Shown piece after piece: positions 56,614-64,000 of a stretch of DNA of 64,000 bases. The stretch comes from Melastoma dodecandrum (lineage: Eukaryota; Streptophyta; Magnoliopsida; Myrtales; Melastomataceae). Numbering within the stretch: the first letter of the stretch is position 1; every line of letters begins with the position of its first letter. Below the pieces are notes generated by a model. It searched no databases. It had not been told where the DNA came from and saw only the letters and a program-made list of their open reading frames with translations. The stretch is from positions 3,224,001-3,288,000 of the forward strand of contig JARUPY010000471.1 in NCBI GenBank assembly GCA_029817715.1. The letters are read 5' to 3'. The position numbers and the translations under genes are program-made.

Positions 56614-56857
56614 ACAGTTTATGTATAGTTGTATACAAAGAAGGGCATTGCACGTTTTGCTGCCCAAAATCATTTCATTTTCAAACTGCCAACGGCTTAT
56701 CATAATCAATGGATCAATTATTGGGCCAGTATGTTATATCGGATATGGGCCTCACACGACAAAAAAACGGGCCGAAAAGCCCAAGTGAGAGACCCATAAA
56801 GGTTGTGCATAACCCTGGAGACGAGTGCTGGGGGAAGAATAAACCCCGTCCGCGAAG

Positions 56858-56866
56858 AACCCTAAG
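56858..56866 (+). promoter_or_regulatory. Telo-box-like AACCCTAAG before the RPB12 start
   Basis: AACCCTAAG ends 9 bp before the ATG. This motif (core AAACCCTAA) is common in leaders of plant translation and transcription machinery genes. A similar box precedes UBP14. Confidence 0.45.
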
Positions 56867-56875
56867 AAAAACCGA

Positions 56876-57887
56876 ATGGATCCTCAGCCGGAGCCGGTCA
56901 GCTACATCTGCGGAGGTATCGATCCTGATACGATCCCCTTCCTCCTCCCTCGATCGTTTTGGATTGTTGTTCTTCGTTTCGTTTGCGATTCTTCTCGATG
57001 ACCCTTTTTTTTGTCCGTCGGGGTGTTTGTCGGACCTGTGATTTCTTTTGCGGTTCCTGTTTATGTTAGATTGCGGGATGGAGAATACTCTGAAGCCTGG
57101 TGACGTCATACAGTGCAGGGAGTGCGGTTACCGCATCCTTTACAAGAAGCGGACTCGCAGAAGTGAGTTACCTCCTCCTCCTCTTTTCTTTTGTGTCTTG
57201 ACTGTGTGATTCGTCCGAGGGATGTTCTTGGGCTTATATCCTCGTTTGGAATCTGAATAGTGGTGCTTTAGATTGGGGATTAGGACTTTGTACGGAGTTT
57301 CTTCTTCTTTTACCAGATTCTGTGGTTTTTGTTCTGGCAGCTGTGCTTGTGCACACTTGGATAACCTTTTTCGTGGCCATACTAAGTTCTGCCAGCAATT
57401 TTGTATGGCCTATTGTTTATCTGCTTGTGATGATCTAGTAGGGAAGATGGGGATTGCCCCCTTCTGGATAGTTTAATTCGGTATCTGAAAGATATGAGGG
57501 AACGTTCACTACCCCCTCAGAGGAGTCACAAATAGACATGTGACCGCATCAGCTACTAAGAAAGGCTCTTAGGATATTTTTATAATGTTGTTTGGTTCGT
57601 CGTCATTACTCAAATGCTTATCTGTGGAGGCACTATGACACACAATCGAGAAGCTTACTTAGGCTAGAAACGTTGTACTAGAGAACCATTCATGAGACGT
57701 GATTCTTATCATGTGATTTGACGATGTTAGCCAACTCCAATGCATGCGCATGCACATTTTTGCAGCATGTTTTACCCTTTTTTACTCGTCACGTTCTTAT
57801 TCATGTTCCAGTTTATGATGACGATGATTCTCTCGTTTCTTGTCATTGTCTTTCTCGTCTGCAGTCATTCAGTACGAGGCTCGTTGA
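56876..57887 (+). CDS. NRPB12: DNA-directed RNA polymerase subunit 12 (RPB12/RPC10)
   Basis: Small zinc-binding subunit shared by nuclear RNA polymerases. Three exons, 56876-56915, 57070-57162 and 57865-57887, give 51 residues, too short to stand out as one open frame. The sequence has [12 protein letters not shown], the second Cys pair [15 protein letters not shown], and ends RTRRIIQYEAR. Both CxxC pairs of the zinc ribbon are intact and the length fits the family. The first and second introns are GT-AG; the third exon is only 23 bases long. The ATG lies about 260 bp after the diacylglycerol kinase stop, in the same direction. Confidence 0.95.
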
Positions 57888-58639
57888 AGAAGGGGAGATT
57901 TCTGGGTCTCAACCTGTATCGAACTCGCAGATGCTTGGCTATTCGGTTTGTAAAGATGTCTGCACAACATGGAACAATTATAGTCCGGTTATTATGAGTT
58001 CCGGCTTGTCATGTGTTGGTCGATTGGCGTCATTGAACGTGTGAGCTCCTCCACTCTGATGGTAACTCTTTTAACTCCTGTCAGTGTTAATAGAAAGCTA
58101 CTGTCCTACTGAACCCTGCATTCCATTTCAAGTAATGTTTCTGATGCGATGCTTGAGGATCCAACGGGGCTCGACCGATCAAAAGCCCGATGAGAATCGG
58201 GCCAATTGAAGACAAAAATAAAAAATTTTCGGCCGACAGATGGAGTGTATTGTCCCAAATCTCATCAATCAAAGCCAGACCAACCCAACCAACCAACCAA
58301 CCCAACTTCTCCCATTTTCTTTTTGGAACAGATTCTTCCCCCGGTTTTCGTGTATTTTATTTCCTCTGCATCTGACTTGACTCCTATCTATTCCTGCCCT
58401 GTCTCTCAGTCCCTTTGAATAACAAAATGAATAAGATATCAAAAGGTTCCCTTAATTATTACCCTGCCTTCCCCCCCGACCACCTACGACGTCGTGTTGG
58501 GGACTCCCAACGGACACGAGTCCCTCGCGCTTTTGTTTTTAACGACTCTCCCTCCCCCCGAGTCTCACGCTCTACTTTAACTAGAAACGAACCCCCCCCC
58601 CCCCCCGTTTCCCTCCCAAAAATACGACGACGTTTCGTG
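57888..58639. other. Spacer before the VAP4-like gene
   Basis: No gene. It contains a run of 15 C at 58,592-58,606, 33 bp before the next ATG, and an (ACCA/CAAC)-rich stretch near 58,280. Confidence 0.5.
58592..58606. repeat. Run of 15 C in the VAP4-like 5' leader
   Basis: Homopolymer just upstream of the start codon. The opposite strand could form a G-quadruplex. Tract length is prone to sequencing error. Confidence 0.8.
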
Positions 58640-60284
58640 ATGGCGGTAGTCGGCCGGAGGCAGAAGCCTAGGGACAGTAAGGCGCTCGGCTTCTGCCGTT
58701 TCTGGCGGTCCTCCTCCTCCCCCCCCGGCCGTAACGTCACTGCCTCGTCATCCTCGTCCTCCACGCAGAACCTACACAACAGCACCAACCGCCACGACGG
58801 CGCGCGAGCCGACCCCGCCCGACGTTCGTCCGATGCCCCCCCTCGCGGCCTTTCTGGCTCCGTTTACTCCATCACCAGGTTGTTCGTCCCGCCTCGCCGC
58901 AGGCTTCGGCTCGACCCCCCGAACAACCTCTATTTCCCCTGTAAGGATGGTGGTTGACTTCTGGAGTGGTTGGTCGATTTCCATAATTTTTTTTTAAAAG
59001 AAGTTGTAGTTGCTTCGCTCGCTTGCTTGCCATCCATTCGTGCCCCTTTCTTATTTGATGTCTGCTTCGTTGAAGATGTCAAAATGAGTTGGCTTAATAA
59101 TTGTTGGATGAGAGTCAACTTTTGCTGTTATTTGTTAGTCGAATACCGATATAAAATTTACAGTTTTGACTTCAGTAAATGAGTAGCCGGTGGCTTGTGA
59201 GTTGATTCTATTCGATGCCAGTGGTGTAGTCAATATGGTGATTGGTTTTTCCCTGTTGGTCGGCTTCTTGTTGAAGACGAACCGGGTAAACAGGCGCGGA
59301 GCGCTGTTCGGTTGAAGAATTCAAGCAGGTCGCATGTAGCTTTCAAGGTGATCCTTTTCACTTCAGGCTCAATGATGCGTTTGTATTGTGCTCCGATTGT
59401 GTAAGAGTTGAAGGTTAATGCTTTTGTCTGATTAGTTCCAAACGACTGCTCCGAAGAGTTGCTATATGCGTCCACCCGGCGGCATCCTTGCTCCCGGCGA
59501 GAGTATCATCGCTACTGGTGATGAATTACTTTCCCTGGATCTGTTTGGTCCAGGTTTCGTTTGATTGGATGAGTGACCCCTGTGGCAACGTTATTTGCAG
59601 TTTTCAAATTCATCGAGCATCCGGAGGCCAACGAAAAGCATGCCGATCGGAAAAGCAAGGTCAAGTTCAAGATTGTGAGCCTGAAAGTCAAAGCAGGGAC
59701 GTATTATGTGCCTGAGCTGGTAACGTCTTCATTGCTTTTTTACATTCTCTCATCATCCGAGAGGCAGCGCTTTTACATTCGTGCAGCTTCATTCCGCACC
59801 TGGGAATGATGTCGACTCGTGCTTTGTGCGCTATTTCTTTTGCAGTTTGATGAGCTGAAAGATCAGGTGAAGGTCGAACAAGTCCTCCGCGTCGTCTTTC
59901 TGGATGTGAAACGTCCTAGTCCAGTAAGGAGAGAAAAATCGACGATCTTGTTCCCTTAACGTCGGTAGTCAGTTCATGTTCTAGTAGCTTACAGTCTTAA
60001 ATGTTCTTTCCCACGATTGTGTAGGCAATGGACAAATTAAAGTGCCAATTAGCAGAAGCCGAGGCTGCTCTCGAAACCCGCAAGAAGCCTCTCGTGGAAA
60101 AAGTGCGTTGTGTCGTCGGTGACCGTCTGGTTATCGACGAATGGGTACGTCCAAAACAACTTCTCTTCATCATCCTTGTTCCCTCCTTTACTGAAAGGTA
60201 ACTCCTCCTGCTGCCCTTTTATAGAAGGAGAGGAGGGTAAAGTATCTGGCTCGCCAGCAAGTCGAAGCCGCAGACGCCAAATGA
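58640..60284 (+). CDS. Vesicle-associated protein 4-type, MSP domain
   Basis: Member of the plant VAP4 group (PVA41/MAMI-like) with a major sperm protein domain, which in VAPs binds FFAT-motif partners. Seven exons (58640-58940, 59277-59347, 59436-59517, 59601-59719, 59846-59923, 60025-60144, 60225-60284), all phase-consistent, 276 residues. A Ser-rich N-terminus (SSSSSSTQNLHNS) and RRRLRLDPPNNLYFPYEPGK lead into the MSP motifs KLKNSS-like VRLKNSSRSHVAFKFQTTAPK, YMRPPGGILAPGE and VFKFIEHPE. A Lys/Ala-rich helix (KLKCQLAEAEAALETRKKP) and KERRVKYLARQQVEAADAK end it. As in the Arabidopsis group, no C-terminal membrane helix is present, unlike animal VAPs. Confidence 0.93.
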
Positions 60285-60796
60285 ATGGGTTCTTTTTCTT
60301 TCTTTTTTCGCCAAAGATGACGCTGTCATTGTGAATATTAGTAAATTCGATGCTGTCACAGTGCCGGATGGCATGGTTTGCCGTCTTGTGTCCTCCACAC
60401 AGGAATCACATCACATTGTCCTCAAACATGGTCAGATAGCTGCTTTCTGTAAATTATTGAGTCTTTTGAGTTGTCTGAGTGTTCCTCATATCCTTCTTGT
60501 TGTTTCGGACGGGATGTTCTTTGCTTCATGAAACAGTATCTTGTCGTGTACATTCGAAACTCGCTTTTGTACAAAGAAAGCTTCTGTAACCTTTGAAAGG
60601 CATCTTTGAGTTTCTCGCGATGAAGAATGAAGTCTGGTAGACATGAATCTGATATGCCGATGATTGTCAACGCTATCAAGTTGCTGTACATACAAATTTG
60701 GCCTCGAGACAAGGCTTTGACAGTCTTCTTTATTAGGAAGTTACAGAACACACATACATGCAATGAAATGGGGGGTTGTGCTAGATTCGAGCTCTC

Positions 60797-61760
60797 TCAT
60801 AAGTTCTCCGGCAGTGAGATGCTCTGGGCGCCGAGGATCTGATGCGCGGCATTCTGGATGAAGACGACGACCCCGCACTTGTCCCCGCTGAAGCCTTCCC
60901 AAAGCGGAAAGGTCGTGGTGCCTGACACTGTCTTCTTGGCCGATATGTCCTTGACGGAACAGAGCTTCTCAAATCCTCTAACGACGTAGTCGTTCGCCAG
61001 GACTTTTCCCTTGTTATCCCCTCTTGTGCAGTCTGTGACCAATCCACTCTCATACAGCGCCACCATGACTTTCGCGCCCTGCCCGTCGATCTTGTTCCGC
61101 AAAGCGCCAGACAGGGTCACCTGCAGTGAATCGGGGGAAGGCCTCTGGAAGGTCGCCTGTTCGTCAAATGCCAGATCTAATCACCTCTCATGTCATTATG
61201 GAACAAGAAATGCCATCGTAACAGAGTTGGATTATTCCTCGGCTGTCAAGATTCATTCTTTGTGATCACGCTGGCGAGTTTCGGAATCGTTAAACACAAA
61301 CACGGAAGGAAACGATGAAGACCTGAAATGTGGGGGCAGGGAATCTGGGCGCAGACGCGATTGCCGACAGCATCGCCTCCTGATCCGTTCCGACACATTG
61401 AGCCCCGCCCTGGACAACGAACTGGGGGGTGAACAGTGTATCAAGCCGCAGCGCCTCCACATAGGCCTTCTGCCGGACTGTTGAGGAGCTGGATCCGAAC
61501 GGGTCCTTCCACCCATTGTAGTCCCAGTAATCCACGTGGTAAGCGAGGACGATGACGGGCACATCGAGCTCGAAGTCGCCCCTGCCGAGCCTCGACAACA
61601 GGACCTCCGCCTCAGGGGAGGTGGCGCAACCCTGAGACGAGAACAGCTCGACGAGCACCGCTCCCCCTCTCCTGTTCTCCTCGGCAGCCGTGTCGGCAGT
61701 GGCCGCAGGCCTATCGTGGGAGCGGCCACGTCCCAAACAGGTGAAGAGACCGCGCGACAT
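60797..61760 (-). CDS. DUF1223 family protein (thioredoxin-like fold)
   Basis: Protein of about 265 residues in two exons, 61760-61323 and 61156-60797, phase 0. The first in-frame ATG is at 61,760 (MSRGLFTCLGRG); upstream in-frame codons are non-ATG. The DUF1223 core VLVELFSSQGCATSPEAEVL is followed by VIVLAYHVDYWDYNGWKDPF and LFTPQFVVQGGAQCVG, all typical of the family. Exon 2 carries a beta-rich part (VMVALYESGLVTDCTRGDN, GVVVFIQNAAHQILGA). The family is common in bacteria and also present in plants. The conserved SSQGC cysteine suggests a thioredoxin-like fold, but function is not known. Convergent with the VAP4-like gene. Confidence 0.87.
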
Positions 61761-63352
61761 CGGGATCACTCGGGTCAGCGAGATCCGCCGAATGGAGGAG
61801 AGGGAGATGGTCGAGCCAAGAGGACGGGGGGAGGAATGGAGATCAAAGGGAAGGAAGGATGGAGATGTGTGAAATAAGGAATGAAGGGGGAAGTTTGAGG
61901 TTAGTGGTTTGTTGTTTGGTTAGATAAACTTTTCTGCTGTGCTGTCAATTGTGAGTGGGGGGACATGGGATGGTAAGATGTTGCCGGAAATTGGTTAACA
62001 CATCGCTTTTAGTTAGATGAAAACTTAGAAAACAACCCCCCCATCTTCTCCTCATCTTTCTTCAACTCTTGATCACGACCACATCATTGTCCCCTGTTTC
62101 TCAATTGACATTTATAGGTTTCAAAGTCGCCAGAAAGGGATGAGCAGAGACAAAAACCTCAGCCAGACACAGTCCTTGTCTGAACGCCACCCCACCTGTC
62201 CTGAGCCAAAACCACTTCTTGCCACATCGTAGCAGTAGCAGCAACTTCTGGGTCTTGGGTGTTTGGCACTGGGGGTTCCCGCCTTGGACTTTGGCTGCAT
62301 CCCATGACTCCTCCTCAGAGCTCCACCTGCGGCCCCCCATCACCACCACATGATTGGATCAGTTCCCCCTTCCCCCCAATTGGATGGATGAATGGGTGGA
62401 TCATTCCTCCCCCCTTGTGAGGGACCCATCACGGACAAGTATCCTCCTCCTCCTCTACTCATCGTCACATTACCCTCACAAAAAAAAAGGATAGTATTTC
62501 ATCCGGCAATCATTCCTGGTGTCAGTCAAGATCGTCTATGCTGGAGGAAGACAACTAACCCCGATTCCTACCCGACGCCCTCTTCTAACAAACATTCATT
62601 TTGGAATGGGCTGGGCTCAATCCTTACTAACACAGACCAATCTAAGGCCCACTTATTCTACCCGGCCCATAACGCTGGCATAACATACTCCTGACCACCT
62701 CCCTTCTTTGCACCATCTTCAATCACTCCTCTCATTCTTCTTGTCTTCATGATTCGGCAGCTCGGCAAGGCACTTCTCTTGCTACTCTTGCTCCCTCGTT
62801 CGCATTTATTCTCGCGACCTTGGCGAAATTCACCAAATGTTTAGTTATTCCTGCGGCTTTAACTCCATGATCTTCCGAATCGTTGGCCTTTTTGCCCATC
62901 TTTGGTTGTTCGGCTGGTTGGATTCTCATCCGACCCGTTATAGCAAATTTGTCTTTACTTTTAGCTATCATGTCATGACCGAGAAAAATGGGGTGGGCCA
63001 AAATGAATGGCAGATACCATAACTAAATTATTTTGTTAAGGAAGGACAAAGAGATAGAGAGAGGATAACGTGTGGATATGGCTGGGAGATGCCCAAATCT
63101 CTTCAAGCCTTCCCATTGGTGGATTCACAGTCTCCTGTCAGATTCTTCGTCTCCCAAACTCTTGCCAAATGTGAACCACTACTTCTTTTGTTGGGTCACT
63201 CATTCGTCTCCCATCCACTCTCACCCGAAATAAGAAGACCACCTCCTACTCTAAAAAATCTGGGCTCTGTGAATTCGACACCTTCTCTCTGCAACCCTGA
63301 AAAAATTTTAGTTTAAGCAAGTTAAAAGGGTAGTTAGAGAAAGTAAGAAGGG
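61761..63352. other. Divergent spacer before LHCB3
   Basis: No gene supported. Toward LHCB3 it has GATAA at about 63,063-63,067 and CCATTGG (inverted CCAAT) near 63,113, elements often seen in light-harvesting gene promoters. Assignment is by motif only. Confidence 0.4.
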
Positions 63353-64000
63353 ATGGCATCAATGGGAGCAGCAGCAGCAACTACTAACTGCAGCAGTGTC
63401 CTAAGGGCAAGCCCTTTCCTTGGACAGGGGAGGTCCAATGTCAACTCCCTTAGGGATGTTGTCCCCATGGCCCAAGGCAAATACACCATGGTTTGGTTTT
63501 CTTCCCTCTTCTTTCTTGCATCTATCTCCCTGTGTTTTATGTTCCTTCTTGCTGAGGATACTCTCGACTTGGCGGCTGCGCAGGGAAATGACCTGTGGTA
63601 TGGACCAGACAGGGTCAAGTACCTGGGACCCTTCTCTGCTCAGACCCCGTCCTACCTCACCGGGGAGTTCCCTGGTGACTACGGATGGGACACCGCCGGG
63701 CTGTCCGCTGACCCTGAGGCTTTTGCCAGGAACAGGGCTCTCGAGGTGATTTATGTTCATCAATTTTTTGTATGTAGATCTGGATAATTTGGAGGGATTA
63801 TGGGTATATATGTGCTGATGAGGTGTTGGTTGGGATCAAACGAACAGGTGATTCACGGTAGGTGGGCAATGCTCGGCGCTCTGGGCTGCATTACCCCGGA
63901 GGTGCTCCAGAAGTGGCTCAAGATCACCTTCAAGGAGCCTGTCTGGTTCAAGGCAGGTGCCCAGATCTTCTCCGAGGGTGGCCTCGACTACCTGGGCAAC
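63353..64000 (+). CDS. LHCB3: Light-harvesting chlorophyll a/b protein LHCB3, 3' end outside window
   Basis: Thylakoid antenna protein of the LHCII trimer bound to photosystem II. Exon 1 is 63353-63490 (plastid transit peptide [13 protein letters not shown]..., then [15 protein letters not shown]). Exon 2 is 63584-63745 ([37 protein letters not shown]). Exon 3 starts at 63,848 ([19 protein letters not shown]) and runs to the window end at YLGN. The chlorophyll-binding helix motif [13 protein letters not shown] is intact across the intron. The N-terminal region [15 protein letters not shown], together with [17 protein letters not shown], matches LHCB3 rather than LHCB1 or LHCB2. The gene has two introns here, whereas many Lhcb1 genes have none. 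Confidence 0.95.

Overview
This window is plant nuclear DNA, almost certainly from a flowering plant. Genes are split by short GT-AG introns. The gene set is plant-specific: class I formin, chloroplast-type ABCD transporter, S-domain receptor kinases, B-box protein, SPEAR/TIE repressor and the LHCII subunit LHCB3. A Copia retrotransposon is present. I cannot name the species. Exon edges quoted to the base were checked for reading phase; those marked 'about' were not, and others may be off by a base or two.

Layout. 0-9 kb: 3' end of a formin gene, histone H2A (-), a decayed S-receptor kinase (-), a one-EF-hand protein (-) and a 10-exon ABC transporter of the ABCD2 type (+). 9.1-35.1 kb: a cluster of G-type lectin S-receptor-like kinases, all on the minus strand. 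It holds four apparently complete genes (B, C, D, E), one gene that lost its 5' end (A) and many orphan exon fragments. A and B belong to two tandem copies of one unit whose junction is visible at about 19,092. A Copia element lies in the first copy only. It lacks its 5' LTR and 5' gag and is joined directly to the beheaded gene A. 35-45 kb: B-box zinc finger (+), universal stress protein (-), SPEAR/TIE-like EAR repressor (-) and an unrecognised protein with a C-terminal hydrophobic segment (-), separated by long gene-free stretches. 45-64 kb: UBP14-like deubiquitinase (20 exons, +), type-III diacylglycerol kinase (12 exons, +), RNA polymerase subunit 12 (+), VAP4-type MSP-domain protein (+), a DUF1223 protein (-) and the start of LHCB3 (+), cut by the window end.

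The genes do not form one pathway. The kinase cluster is a fast-changing surface-receptor locus placed between stable housekeeping genes. I saw no clear new biological system. The items most worth following are the rearrangements of the receptor cluster, the Copia-associated loss of gene A, the uneven divergence of A and B, and the unrecognised 318-residue protein at 44.2-45.3 kb.
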